A stretch of DNA of 64,000 nucleotides from Tatumella citrea (GCF_002163585.1 NZ_CP015579.1:2728001-2792000); one strand, 5' to 3'. Shown: positions 1 to 8,172, numbered from the stretch's first letter. Numbers and translations: made by a program. Notes: generated from the sequence alone by a model not told the origin.

Positions 1-2
1 TC

Positions 3-611
3 ACAAACAGGGCGATTATGAAGCGTCTTGATGATGTCTGTGGTAAAGGCGGATGGCGTAATGAGTTCCGGGATATACCGAATAATGGCGGTGTTGAGTG
101 CGGGATTTCAATTAATGTGCACGGTGAATGGATAACCAAATGGGACGCTGCTGAAAATACTCAGGTCGAAGCAGTGAAAGGCGGTCGATCAGGTGCAATG
201 AAGCGGGCTGCTGTCCAGTGGGGGATCGGACGATACCTTTACCAGTTAGAGGAGCGGTTCGCTATCTGCACTGTAGAGCGCAATAACAAGTGGAACAAAG
301 CTTCTTACAAGGATAAGCAGACAAACAAATTCCACTCTCTGTGGTGGGAAACACCTACTCTGCCAGGCTGGGCATTGCCAGCAAATATACAGACAAAAGA
401 AGAATCGCCGAGCAACGATCAGGTGCCAGTTCATGAGCAGGAGCAAATACTCAGAAAGTTTACCGAAGAAATTATGAATGAGCCTATGCCTGACAAAGTG
501 AAAAAGCTTTATGAGGAAACATGGAGGAAACTGGACGGTTTCCCTGATTATCAAGCCAAGTGCAAAAAGGATACCGGCATCAGGCTTCACGAATTAGAAA
601 GGGCAGCATAA
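3..611 (+). CDS. Rad52/Rad22-family single-strand annealing protein (5' end missing)
   Basis: This is a phage-encoded annealase that would pair complementary single strands during phage recombination, working with the SSB encoded next. The frame is open to the window edge and reads TNRAIMKRLDDVCGKGGW, matching the inside of the Rad52/Rad22 domain. The ATG at 18 is therefore probably an internal Met and the gene starts outside the window. The domain hallmark SGAMKRAAVQWGIGRYLYQL lies around residues 58-77 counted from that Met. After residue ~125 the tail is charged and unconserved, as usual in this family. The stop at 609-611 directly abuts the ssb start, indicating translational coupling in the early operon. 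Confidence 0.85.
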   Translation, partial: TNRAIMKRLDDVCGKGGWRNEFRDIPNNGGVECGISINVHGEWITKWDAAENTQVEAVKGGRSGAMKRAAVQWGIGRYLYQLEERFAICTVERNNKWNKASYKDKQTNKFHSLWWETPTLPGWALPANIQTKEESPSNDQVPVHEQEQILRKFTEEIMNEPMPDKVKKLYEETWRKLDGFPDYQAKCKKDTGIRLHELERAA

Positions 612-1133
612 ATGGCAAGCAGAGGCGTAAACAAGGTAATCATCGCTGGCCGGTTAGGTCAGGACCCGGAGGTGCGCTACTCCCCGTCAGGTTCCTGCTT
701 CGCTAACCTGTCAGTAGCAACATCTGAGCAATGGCGTGATAAACAGACAGGTGAACAGAAGGAGCTGACGGAATGGCACCGTGTGGTCATCAGCGGGAAG
801 CTGGCAGAGATAGCTGGCGAGTACCTGCGCAAAGGTTCGGAAGTTTATCTGGAAGGTAAGCTACAAACTCGAAAATGGCAGGACCAGTCAGGGAGTGACC
901 GGTATACCACTGAGATTCGTGTCGGCATAAACGGAACTATGCAAATGCTGGGCGGTAAACAGGAAGGTGGTCAGGGAAACAAACCACCTCAGCAGCAACG
1001 ACAGCAACCGCAGCGCCAGGCTGGTCCATCTACTCCACCGCCAATGAGTGAACCGCCAATGGACTTTGATGACGATATTCCTTTTGCTCCTATTGGCCTG
1101 CAGCACCCTGCCCATTTCATCTATTCCATCTAA
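612..1133 (+). CDS. ssb: Phage single-stranded DNA-binding protein (SSB)
   Basis: The protein binds and protects ssDNA in phage replication and recombination. The N-terminal ~110 residues form the OB fold (start [20 protein letters not shown], then WHRVV and [14 protein letters not shown]), followed by a Gln/Pro-rich linker. The acidic tip MDFDDDIPF, which in cellular SSB is the extreme C-terminus and docks partner proteins, is here internal: 15 more residues ([15 protein letters not shown]) follow. The gene begins immediately after the annealase stop. At 173 residues it is close to the cellular length. The family assignment is secure. How the extension affects partner docking is unknown. Confidence 0.93.
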   Translation: MASRGVNKVIIAGRLGQDPEVRYSPSGSCFANLSVATSEQWRDKQTGEQKELTEWHRVVISGKLAEIAGEYLRKGSEVYLEGKLQTRKWQDQSGSDRYTTEIRVGINGTMQMLGGKQEGGQGNKPPQQQRQQPQRQAGPSTPPPMSEPPMDFDDDIPFAPIGLQHPAHFIYSI

Positions 1134-1146
1134 ATAAGGCCACATC

Positions 1147-1533
1147 ATGAAACTGTCACCGGAAGAGTCGGCGGCTTTGTCACATCTGAAGGGATGGGAG
1201 CGTAATTATGAAGCTAACCGAATCATCCGGATGACAGGGCGTGAGCGCGGAGAATGGTTGCGTAACCAAAGGATTGTTATGGAATGCATGGAAGCACTCA
1301 CCGCGGCTAAAAACGGAGAGTCACACCCACGACTGAATCAGATGATGAAACGGACGGAGCAGCGCATTAAGCATATGGAAATGTCTGTCAGGCCGCCGGA
1401 GCCGGAATGGATAACCGAAAGGAAGCAGCAGCAGAACGCCGAGGACTGGCGGCGCTACTGGCATGAGCAAGGGCAGCAGCAGGCAACATTCCCGACAGCA
1501 AACACATCAGGACGCGGTGGCTTCGGCGACTAA
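1147..1533 (+). CDS. Hypothetical phage protein (128 aa)
   Basis: The protein is small, highly charged and rich in Arg, Glu and Gln. It is predicted largely alpha-helical (residues ~1-100) with a Gly-rich C-terminal tail (SGRGGFGD). I see no recognised domain, signal peptide or membrane segment. The gene starts 13 bases after ssb in the same orientation, so it belongs to the same early operon. Its position next to the annealase and SSB suggests a role in phage DNA metabolism, but this is context only. Confidence 0.65.
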   Translation: MKLSPEESAALSHLKGWERNYEANRIIRMTGRERGEWLRNQRIVMECMEALTAAKNGESHPRLNQMMKRTEQRIKHMEMSVRPPEPEWITERKQQQNAEDWRRYWHEQGQQQATFPTANTSGRGGFGD

Positions 1534-1602
1534 TTAACCCCCTATTCACCCTCTCCTCTGCCACCTGGCCGCCGGGAGGGTTATCTGTTGGAGAGGAACA
1601 AA

Positions 1603-2160
1603 GTGGAAACACTATCAACAGGCATTGCTGTCGAAAAAATAGATTTACTCGCATTCACTATTTCCGGCGCGGAGCGATTGGACCCTATCCGAGTGATGAT
1701 TGAAAACTATGAGCCAGGGAAAGGCCGCATCACTATTACATGCTATGGGAAGGCGTGGACTGGGGCCTGGTTCGCAATGGGCGGTGATTCAGTACAGGAG
1801 TTCATCAAGCGAGTAAGCAATGAATACTTAATCGGATATTTCGACCCTGACCTGAGAAGAACAGTCGATGACGACAATGATGCCAATCTGATGTTTGTTA
1901 AGTCAGAAATAATTAAATTACGCAAAGGTAAAGATATTGAAGCCAGTGAAGCCCGAGAAATGTGGTTCGAGGCAGAAAATGCTGAGGACGTTAAGGTTAG
2001 CTGTTGTGACTGTCGAATAGGTGACAAGCTTCCTGACCTGCTGGGTGATGACCCATGGTACGCAAAGTGGCCCTCTGTACCGAATCATAAATATCAGTAC
2101 CTTGACCGCATCGTGAATGCTGTCCGTGTCGGCCTGTCTGAAATGGAGCGCGCATCATGA
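1603..2160 (+). CDS. Hypothetical phage protein (185 aa)
   Basis: The preferred start is GTG at 1603, preceded by the ribosome-binding site GGAGAGG (1590-1596) with a six-base spacer; the TTG at 1588 overlaps that site. The N-terminal half is a mixed beta/alpha segment and the C-terminal half carries a CCDC motif (VSCCDCRIGDKL), possibly metal-binding or redox-active. It is followed with a four-base overlap by the next gene. Function is unknown. It looks like one of the accessory early-left genes common in lambdoid phages. Confidence 0.65.
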   Translation: METLSTGIAVEKIDLLAFTISGAERLDPIRVMIENYEPGKGRITITCYGKAWTGAWFAMGGDSVQEFIKRVSNEYLIGYFDPDLRRTVDDDNDANLMFVKSEIIKLRKGKDIEASEAREMWFEAENAEDVKVSCCDCRIGDKLPDLLGDDPWYAKWPSVPNHKYQYLDRIVNAVRVGLSEMERAS

Positions 2161-2354
2161 CTGATATCACAGAACTGGTGCAGAGCGACATCAACAGCGC
2201 GATGCTCTCATCAATCGAAGGATTTGCATTTCTTGTCGTTGATTCTCTCGAATTCGAAATGGGTCGTGAACTAACCGGCGAAGAATCTCAGCGCGTCTTT
2301 CAGCAGGTAGAAACGGCTATTAACAACGTGACAAGCGAAGGCGGTGCAGCATGA
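2157..2354 (+). CDS. Small phage protein with MTDI-type N-terminus (65 aa)
   Basis: This short acidic protein is predicted helical. It begins MTDITELV, the same N-terminus as the gene at 2851. Its ATG overlaps the stop of the previous gene (ATGA), and its own stop overlaps the next ATG in the same way, so the three are translationally coupled. No domain is recognised. Confidence 0.6.
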   Translation: MTDITELVQSDINSAMLSSIEGFAFLVVDSLEFEMGRELTGEESQRVFQQVETAINNVTSEGGAA

Positions 2355-2851
2355 CTGATATCCCAGAAGACAGGAAATACTGCTATCGATACGTTGACGG
2401 TAACGATAGCGAAGGAAGGCCAGTCGTTATGCTATGGAAGCGTGTAATTATCAGGGAGACAGAAAAGACATTCTGGCACGTCAGCGATATGCCAATGATG
2501 AGTTTTGAACAGCTTGTCAAATATTGGACTGGTGGGAATAAGGAACGCCAGAAAAAACACATTAAACGGTGCTCCAAAGGCGGTGCCAGATCTCGTTATC
2601 ACTATACAAAAACAGAAGCTCTTTCAGCGTTTATTTATCGGAAAACTTTTCAGCTAAGCCGAATCAGGCTAACTGCGGAGACAGTAGAGCTTTGCCTTAA
2701 AGGCCTTAGAGAGGCTGGCTATATCACGTATCCAAAAGATGAAAACGGATACACAAAAAGGGTTATCGCCGGAGCGCCAGACAGTGAAACATTCCTTGCC
2801 GCTGACGAACCTGGGCCAATTGCTGATACATATAGCTGGGGAGATTACTAA
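2351..2851 (+). CDS. Hypothetical phage protein (166 aa)
   Basis: The protein begins MTDIPEDRKYCYRYVDG, a variant of the MTDI leader of its neighbours. A central basic stretch (KERQKKHIKRCSKGGARSRYHY, about residues 64-86) and a later helical segment ending LREAGYITYPKD resemble a winged-helix-like or DNA-binding layout, but I cannot name a family. The start overlaps the preceding stop by four bases. Its stop and the next ATG share one base. Confidence 0.6.
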   Translation: MTDIPEDRKYCYRYVDGNDSEGRPVVMLWKRVIIRETEKTFWHVSDMPMMSFEQLVKYWTGGNKERQKKHIKRCSKGGARSRYHYTKTEALSAFIYRKTFQLSRIRLTAETVELCLKGLREAGYITYPKDENGYTKRVIAGAPDSETFLAADEPGPIADTYSWGDY

Positions 2852-3168
2852 TGACTGATATCACAGAACTGGTAGCAAGCGAAATAGTCGACTTCTGCGC
2901 CGGTCTTAGCTCTCCAGGATGGCCGGAAGCGCCGGAAGAAATTCAATGTCAGTTGATGGGGCGGATTTTACCAATCATTGGCGAGGGACTTAAATTGGCC
3001 AATCAGCGCATAGCAGATCTGGAAGCCCGTACTGTAAAGCTGCCTAAACCTCTTAGCGTTTTGCATCGCAGGGATTTCATTGATGCTCACCGAGCGATAT
3101 ACGCATATTCAGAAGCAGAAGTTAACGCAGCGCTGGATAACGCTGACATCAAGTGGGAGGCGAAGTGA
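2851..3168 (+). CDS. Ead/Ea22-like phage protein (105 aa)
   Basis: It begins MTDITELVASEIVDF, the leader shared by mosaic Ead/Ea22-type proteins of lambdoid phages. The rest is acidic and helical, with a coiled segment (LKLANQRIADLEARTVKL) and a C-terminal segment RRDFIDAHRAIYAYSEAEV. The coding sequence ends TGATG, sharing bases with the next start. Function of this family is not established. Confidence 0.6.
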   Translation: MTDITELVASEIVDFCAGLSSPGWPEAPEEIQCQLMGRILPIIGEGLKLANQRIADLEARTVKLPKPLSVLHRRDFIDAHRAIYAYSEAEVNAALDNADIKWEAK

Positions 3169-3431
3169 TGGCTAAATTAAACAAAAAAGAACAGGCGTGG
3201 ATAAGCGAATTGCAGTGCGTTATTGACCGATGCCCATCCCCGAAAAAAATCGGGTTTTACACAATTGGTGACCCAGTTATTTGCTTGTATGACTTACGCC
3301 GAGCTGATGAAGTAATGAGCGCACTTAATAGCAGAAATTCCAGTGATTGGTGCACTGCTGTCCAGAATATCGGCGCGGGATTTAATGAAAAAATAGACTT
3401 TCCGTCTTCAGTTGAAAGTACAGCGGGGTGA
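3168..3431 (+). CDS. Hypothetical phage protein (87 aa)
   Basis: ATG at 3168 is chosen over the upstream GTG (3153) because GGGAGG at 3155-3160 lies seven bases before it and it shares bases with the stop of the previous gene (TGATG). The protein begins MAKLNKKEQAWISELQ and contains CPSPKKIGFYTIGDPVICLYD, a conserved-looking core that I recall from other enterobacterial prophages without an assigned function. Confidence 0.65.
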   Translation: MAKLNKKEQAWISELQCVIDRCPSPKKIGFYTIGDPVICLYDLRRADEVMSALNSRNSSDWCTAVQNIGAGFNEKIDFPSSVESTAG

Positions 3432-3437
3432 TTATTG

Positions 3438-3962
3438 ATGACACTGACAAATGAACGGCAGCAGGAGCTGATTGCTGATTGCCAAGAAGAAATACGCCAT
3501 CTTAAAGAGCATATTTTACGACTGTCTAAACATCATGTTGACTTTGACTTGTCGCAATATGAAAGCCAATTACAGCGACAGGAAATCGCCCTCGCATCCC
3601 TGACGGCTGACACATCAAAACTTGCAGAACTTGCGGCTAAAGTGAGAAATGTTCGCGAAGATGCTTCTGAATTTGATGGCGATCGCCGTGGTATGTGGGA
3701 ACACCAGGAGGAACAGGAGCGGCTATTGCTTGAGGAAGCAGTTAAATACACCGCACCGCCAGTGCCGGTGATTAAGTTACCTGGAGACTTGCAGGATGCT
3801 TTTGAGGAAGGAAACCGAATCCCGACACAGACATCAAGATGCGGCAATAGCTACTGTAGCCATTCATTTAGTAATTGGGATGGTCAGAAGTTCATGAATG
3901 AATTTGACGGGTTCGTGAAAGGGATTAACTTCATTAAACGCCTCAACGGGCTGGGGGAGTGA
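3438..3962 (+). CDS. Hypothetical phage protein with N-terminal coiled coil (174 aa)
   Basis: The ATG at 3438 lies six bases after the previous stop; the TTG immediately before it is less likely. Residues ~1-75 form a charged heptad-like helix (ERQQELIADCQEEIRHLKEH onward). The C-terminal half contains SRCGNSYCSHSF, with two closely spaced Cys residues, and a final aromatic segment. It ends the continuous forward run of early genes. No function is known. Confidence 0.6.
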   Translation: MTLTNERQQELIADCQEEIRHLKEHILRLSKHHVDFDLSQYESQLQRQEIALASLTADTSKLAELAAKVRNVREDASEFDGDRRGMWEHQEEQERLLLEEAVKYTAPPVPVIKLPGDLQDAFEEGNRIPTQTSRCGNSYCSHSFSNWDGQKFMNEFDGFVKGINFIKRLNGLGE

Positions 3963-3971
3963 TGGCCTGGG

Positions 3972-4418
3972 TTATATCTCACATAGCTTCCTGGGGTTTC
4001 TCTCGTAATAGTCAATATTGTCGTCAGATAATGCATTCTTTAAAAGCTTATCCCACCTTCCCACAACCTGAGAATAGTGTTTCTTTTTCAGGGGGATGCC
4101 CAAGAGAATCCGCTGACTGAATTCTGGTTGAAACTCTTCTATACCTTTTAAATCAAGTTCAGCTTTATTTAACTTTTGCACTGCTTTGGACATTCTTCTG
4201 GTTATTACTGTTCGTGCACATATGACCGCGCCGATTCCTCTCAAACCAGAAATTGACAGATAATCATGCACGTTGCTCTCTAAATTACGAAAATCATCCT
4301 CTGGATTTAGCTGTAGGCAGTAAAGAGTAATGAAAACGTACTCCTCCATGCGAATGCTTATAGGTATGGCGCGCAAAAAATCGATTAAAGCTATTCGTGG
4401 ATCTTGCTTGATGGTCAT
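3972..4418 (-). CDS. Hypothetical protein, prophage cargo (148 aa)
   Basis: This gene runs against the surrounding phage operon. ATG at 4418 is preceded by AAGG with a seven-base spacer. The protein is helical, with many Leu and Ile residues early and a basic C-terminal third (IPLKKKHYSQVVGRWDKLL). No signal peptide or known domain is evident. Its base composition is more AT-rich than the flanking early genes. A single reversed, AT-rich gene near the attachment end is typical of lysogenic cargo (moron), but no phenotype can be inferred. Confidence 0.6.
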   Translation of the reverse strand: MTIKQDPRIALIDFLRAIPISIRMEEYVFITLYCLQLNPEDDFRNLESNVHDYLSISGLRGIGAVICARTVITRRMSKAVQKLNKAELDLKGIEEFQPEFSQRILLGIPLKKKHYSQVVGRWDKLLKNALSDDNIDYYERNPRKLCEI

Positions 4419-4484
4419 GTATCAGCCTTGGAAGGTAAACCACTAATATACGCTGTTTCGAAAAAGAAAACCGAATATTCGAAC

Positions 4485-4508
4485 AACCGCCCACCGAGGC
4501 GGTTTTTT
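4485..4508 (+). terminator. Intrinsic terminator-like hairpin before the 4529 gene
   Basis: Arms AACCGCC (4485-4491) and GGCGGTT (4498-4504) enclose a six-base loop and run into a T tract. It sits 21 bases before the next start, so it could limit read-through from the left operon or act under antitermination. Confidence 0.7.
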
Positions 4509-4528
4509 ATTGCCTAAAGGAAACCACT

Positions 4529-4741
4529 ATGACCCACGCCGACCCACTCGACCAGGCATCGGAGCTTGAGCATCAGCAGTTACAGATAGCGATGGCTAAC
4601 CGGCCATTGCCGAAACCATTCATCGGCAAGTGCTATAACTGTGATGCCAAGATCAATAAAGGACACTATTGCGATATTTACTGTCGCGAAGATTCAGAAA
4701 AGCACGAACGTGCAAATGCTTTTAATTTAAAAAACAAATAA
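4529..4741 (+). CDS. Small phage zinc-finger protein (70 aa)
   Basis: The N-terminus MTHADPLDQASELEHQQLQI resembles the helical start of short phage TraR/DksA-like proteins. It is followed by a four-Cys cluster (CYNC at residues ~37-40 and YCDIYC at ~50-55) that could bind one zinc ion. The C-terminus is a short charged helix. In lambdoid phages such genes lie near the left end of the early operon, as here. TraR-like action on RNA polymerase is possible but unproven. Confidence 0.65.
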   Translation: MTHADPLDQASELEHQQLQIAMANRPLPKPFIGKCYNCDAKINKGHYCDIYCREDSEKHERANAFNLKNK

Positions 4742-4766
4742 ATTAAATTATTAATTTTAATAAAAT

Positions 4767-4970
4767 TCACTCGGAGGTAACTTTATATTCCTTATTATTA
4801 AGCTTCTCTTCCAATTCCATCATAATAGAATTTATATCTCTTTTAACTATTATAGGTGAAGCTGAACCATCAACGTAAACCTTTGAATGACAACCAAACT
4901 TCTCCACCTGCTTGATGGATGAGGATTTAACAAGCACTGTATTTCCGCGTGCATCTTCAAAAAAGATCAT
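4767..4970 (-). CDS. Hypothetical small protein, prophage cargo (67 aa)
   Basis: ATG at 4970 gives MIFFEDARGNTVLVKSSSIK, a compact beta-rich N-terminus followed by a C-terminal helix (RDINSIMMELEEKL). The frame extends upstream to a TTG at 5054, but that adds a poorly structured hydrophobic segment and the ribosome-binding site is weak for either. The pattern and length are reminiscent of short FlbD-like beta proteins, without enough identity to name it. The region is AT-rich and reversed relative to the phage operon, like the gene at 3972. Confidence 0.45.
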   Translation of the reverse strand: MIFFEDARGNTVLVKSSSIKQVEKFGCHSKVYVDGSASPIIVKRDINSIMMELEEKLNNKEYKVTSE

Positions 4971-5195
4971 TGCATTAGTCCAGGGTAGGATTATTCCTAG
5001 ATATGTAATCACAACGGAATTTATATGTAAATGACCTAAAGTTAAAAGATTCAAATAAATTTATGTTTGATTGAATGTTGAGCGCAATACACACTAAAAA
5101 CTAACCTTTCCCTTACAAATTAACATATGAAAACAATCTCTCAACCGGTCACTGGCGGATTCGTCGCGCCTGCAGGTTGGGTAAAGGAGAATGCT

Positions 5196-5390
5196 ATGCA
5201 AATTGAACAGCTCGTTACCGAAAAAGAAGTTATGGCCTGCCTGAATATCCGGTCACCAAACACGATGTGGCGCTACAGAAAAGAATGTTGCTTTCCGGAG
5301 CCGGTACGATCACATCCGAATCAATACCGGCCATCCGAGGTGCAGAACTGGATTAACAATGGCGGCTCTAAGCAGAGGATAGCTTCTTAA
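5196..5390 (+). CDS. AlpA-family excisionase / transcriptional regulator
   Basis: A small winged-helix protein of the AlpA/excisionase type that would bend DNA at the attachment site and direct the integrase toward excision. ATG at 5196 is preferred over 5127 because AAGGAG (5184-5189) lies six bases before it and gives the usual ~65 residues. Motifs: LVTEKEVMACLNIRSPNTMW, then CCFPEPVRSHPNQYRPSEV and the terminal WIN segment. Its 3' end overlaps the convergent integrase gene by 23 bases. Confidence 0.75.
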   Translation: MQIEQLVTEKEVMACLNIRSPNTMWRYRKECCFPEPVRSHPNQYRPSEVQNWINNGGSKQRIAS

Positions 5391-6549
5391 CGTGCCAGAA
5401 TATTTTCTCCGCGTGAAGCTCATAACCCTGCTTCTGATCTTCAATCCAGTCATGCTTGTTGTATACGGCCATAATCCCACCCAAATCATGCCCCAGCATC
5501 TTCTCGGTGACATGGGGCGCTACTCCCTGCTCAGACAATCGGGTAACCAGCGTCCGGCGAAAATCGTGCGCTCTCCAGTACCCGATATCCATGTCATCAC
5601 GAACCCTACCGATATATCTGTTGGCCGCAGATATCGTTATTGGCTTGTCCAGCTCAGCTCCCGGAAACAAAACACCCTTATAAGTGGTCAGTGCCTTTTC
5701 AAGAAGTGGCTCAATCGCCGGGAAGATTGGCCGGCGAATTATGTTACCCATCTTGCTTAACTCCGCGGGCGTGGTCCAGATCATGCTATCCAGGTCAAAG
5801 TGCTGCGTTGTGGCCTGCCTCAACTCTGAGTTTCTTGCGCCCCACAGCATCAGCATCTGGTGAAGAAGCTTGTTGGCTGTGGATGCCCGGGTGCGATCTA
5901 TTTTCAGCCATATTTTCGCCAGTTCCTGATAGGTCAGGACCCTGTCACCTACCTGCGATGACGCACCAAAGTCCCGGGGTAGAATGTTCATCAGAGAAGA
6001 CGACTCAATATACTGCCGGCGGATGCACCAGTGCGTTGCCGTTCTCAGTTGGCTAAGAACCTGTCGAGCCCGGCGCGGATTCTCCCGCTCCTGCACAGTA
6101 AAGAAATCGACCCACTGCTTAGCAGTAATGTCCTCAATGGGTACATACCGAAATGCACCGTCCATGACCTTCATCACTGTTGAACAATAGAGGTCCCGGG
6201 TCTTAGGCCTGAGTTGCATAATTACATAGTTTTGGTACCAGTAATCCAGACAGTCGGCCAAGGTAGCTTTTGAGCTCTGGCCTCTATCGAACTTAGAGCG
6301 CGGGTCGGTGCCGGAAGCAACCAGTAGCCTGAGTTCATCAGTAATGTTCCTGGCATCCTTTAGCGACACTGACGGATACCGGCCAATACTCATGCGCTGA
6401 AATTTTCCCTGCCATTTAAAGCGGAACTGGAAGTTGATAACCCCTTTAGGTGATATCCTTGCGCTCAGGCCGTTAGAGTCTGTAACCTCCGTGGGTCCAG
6501 TATAGGCTTTGCCTGAAATTGTTCTTAGCTTCGTGTCTGAAAGAGCCAT
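5368..6549 (-). CDS. int: Tyrosine recombinase / prophage integrase (P4-like)
   Basis: Catalyses site-specific integration and excision of the element. The start is placed at the ATG at 6549 (MALSDTKLRTISGKAY), giving 393 residues; the longer frame adds 13 unlikely residues. The N-terminus is a DUF4102-type arm-binding domain (TDSNGLSARISPKGVINFQF, then MSIGRYPSVSLKDAR). A central SAM-like core-binding domain follows. The C-terminal catalytic domain shows the first Arg (LWGARNSELRQ), the HxxR box (HDFRRTLVTRL), the second His (MLGHDLGG) and the nucleophilic Tyr (MAVYNKHDW). All catalytic residues seem present. The gene faces sbcB, so the attachment site should lie within 6550-6725 or the sbcB 5' end. 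Confidence 0.92.
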   Translation of the reverse strand: MALSDTKLRTISGKAYTGPTEVTDSNGLSARISPKGVINFQFRFKWQGKFQRMSIGRYPSVSLKDARNITDELRLLVASGTDPRSKFDRGQSSKATLADCLDYWYQNYVIMQLRPKTRDLYCSTVMKVMDGAFRYVPIEDITAKQWVDFFTVQERENPRRARQVLSQLRTATHWCIRRQYIESSSLMNILPRDFGASSQVGDRVLTYQELAKIWLKIDRTRASTANKLLHQMLMLWGARNSELRQATTQHFDLDSMIWTTPAELSKMGNIIRRPIFPAIEPLLEKALTTYKGVLFPGAELDKPITISAANRYIGRVRDDMDIGYWRAHDFRRTLVTRLSEQGVAPHVTEKMLGHDLGGIMAVYNKHDWIEDQKQGYELHAEKIFWHVKKLSSA

Positions 6550-6725
6550 TCTAAATTTGGTACACCAGAAAAATGGAAGTTGGTACAAGAATGGTACAAA
6601 ATGTTGCGTGGAGTAAAGAGGATAACAAAGGAAAGTTTAGGATAGAAAAGGTCGATAATTGCTCAATAAAACCGGTAAGAAATTGATATTTAATAAATTA
6701 ACAGGAAAGAAAAGGAAGGTATTGG

Positions 6726-8156
6726 ATGAAAAATAATGAATCAGTAACGCCTACCTTCCTCTTCCATGACTACGAGACTTTTGGAAAACATCCGGCACTG
6801 GACCGTCCGGCTCAGTTTGCCGGTATTCGTACTGACGCCGAATTTAATATTATTGGTGAACCGGAAGTTTTTTACTGCCAGCCGGCCGACGATTATCTTC
6901 CTCAGCCGGAAGCGGTAATGATTACCGGAATTACCCCTCAGCATGCGTTGGCACAGGGGGTCAGTGAAGCCGAATTTGCACGACGTATTCATACTTTGTT
7001 CTCTGAACCTGCGACCTGTGTGGTGGGTTACAATAACGTTCGCTTCGATGATGAAGTCAGCCGCAATATTTTTTACCGTAACTTTTATGATCCTTATGGC
7101 TGGAGCTGGCAGGCTGGTAACTCCCGGTGGGATTTGCTGGACGTGATGCGGGCCTGTTATGCCCTGCGCCCTGAAGGGATTAACTGGCCGGAAAATGAAG
7201 AAGGTTTTCCCTCCTTCCGGCTGGAACACCTGACGGCCGCCAACAATGTCAGCCATGAGCAAGCCCATGATGCGATGTCAGATGTGTATGCCACCATTGC
7301 AATGGCCAGGCTGGTCAGGGAAAAACAGCCGAAACTGTTCGATTTCCTGTTCCGGCATCGTAATAAAAATAAACTCCAGACACTGATTGATATTCCACAG
7401 ATGAAACCGCTGGTTCATGTGTCCGGAATGTTTGGGGCCGCCAGAGGAAATACCAGCTGGATAGTACCGCTCGCCTGGCATCCGGATAACAAAAATGCGC
7501 TGATTACCATAGATTTGGCTGGTGATATCCGGCCATTGCTGGAGGAAACCGCCGATACACTGCGCGAGCGTCTGTACAGTAGTCGTGAACAGCGTGGTTC
7601 ATTGCCGGCAGTGCCGTTAAAACTGGTACATATCAACAAGTGCCCGGTACTGGCGCCCGCCAGCACATTGCGCCCGGAAGATGCAGAGCGGCTGGCCATT
7701 GATCGTCAGCATTGCCTGGAAAACCTCGCATTACTGCGCCGTCACAGCGAAATCCGGGAAAAAGTGGTTTCCGTTTTTGCGACCAGCCGTGAATTTCCCG
7801 CCAATAGTGATGTGGATGCACAACTGTATAACGGTTTCTTCGGTGAAGCGGATAAGCATGCCATGAATATTATCCGGACAACCGAGCCACGCAATCTGCC
7901 GGCTCTTGATCTGACCTATCACGATCCACGAATTAATATCCTGTTGTTTCGTTACCGCGCCCGTAACTTCCCGGGCACCCTTGATGACAGTGAACAGCAA
8001 CGCTGGCTGGAACATCGCCGTGAAATGCTCTCTGCACCTCGTGTTGAGCAATATATTGAGGAGCTGCAACAGCTGGCAGCACTTTATCCGGAAGACGAAC
8101 GCAGGCAATCACTGCTGAAATCACTGTATCGCTATGCAGAAACGTTACTGAGCTGA
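6726..8156 (+). CDS. sbcB: Exodeoxyribonuclease I
   Basis: Degrades single-stranded DNA 3' to 5' and takes part in recombination and mismatch repair. The DEDDh exonuclease residues are in place: D15 and E17 in FHDYETFG, the Asp pair in NNVRFDDE, and HDAMSD, whose last Asp completes the site. Exonuclease domain residues ~1-200 are followed by the SH3-like and helical C-terminal domains. The length of 476 is normal. ATG at 6726 follows AAGGAAGG at the proper distance. The gene is complete although a prophage ends within about 180 bases upstream, so its native promoter may have been replaced by phage-end sequence. The neighbour plaP matches the E. coli order. Confidence 0.97.
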   Translation: MKNNESVTPTFLFHDYETFGKHPALDRPAQFAGIRTDAEFNIIGEPEVFYCQPADDYLPQPEAVMITGITPQHALAQGVSEAEFARRIHTLFSEPATCVVGYNNVRFDDEVSRNIFYRNFYDPYGWSWQAGNSRWDLLDVMRACYALRPEGINWPENEEGFPSFRLEHLTAANNVSHEQAHDAMSDVYATIAMARLVREKQPKLFDFLFRHRNKNKLQTLIDIPQMKPLVHVSGMFGAARGNTSWIVPLAWHPDNKNALITIDLAGDIRPLLEETADTLRERLYSSREQRGSLPAVPLKLVHINKCPVLAPASTLRPEDAERLAIDRQHCLENLALLRRHSEIREKVVSVFATSREFPANSDVDAQLYNGFFGEADKHAMNIIRTTEPRNLPALDLTYHDPRINILLFRYRARNFPGTLDDSEQQRWLEHRREMLSAPRVEQYIEELQQLAALYPEDERRQSLLKSLYRYAETLLS

Positions 8157-8172
8157 TACGCAGTCGAAAAAA

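Larger units (their letters stand above)
2157..2873 (+). repeat. Repeated start-codon segment in three tandem genes
   Basis: The first 23 bases of the genes at 2157 and 2851 are identical (ATGACTGATATCACAGAACT followed by GGT). The gene at 2351 shares the first 12 bases. The identity falls off immediately after the first eight codons while the downstream proteins are unrelated. This is a short homology seam at the 5' end of otherwise different genes. Confidence 0.8.
1..6600. mobile_element. Prophage, integrase-proximal arm (left part outside window)
   Basis: The block holds a Rad52-type annealase, SSB, a chain of short early genes with 1-4 base overlaps, an excisionase and a tyrosine integrase, all typical of the recombination and left-arm module of a temperate lambdoid-type phage. 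It stops between the integrase start (6549) and the sbcB start (6726). sbcB is a known insertion locus for some Stx phages in E. coli, which fits this position. No structural, replication or lysis genes are visible because the element continues left of base 1, so whether it is complete or decayed cannot be judged. The right boundary given is approximate; no att duplication can be found with one end only. Confidence 0.85.
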
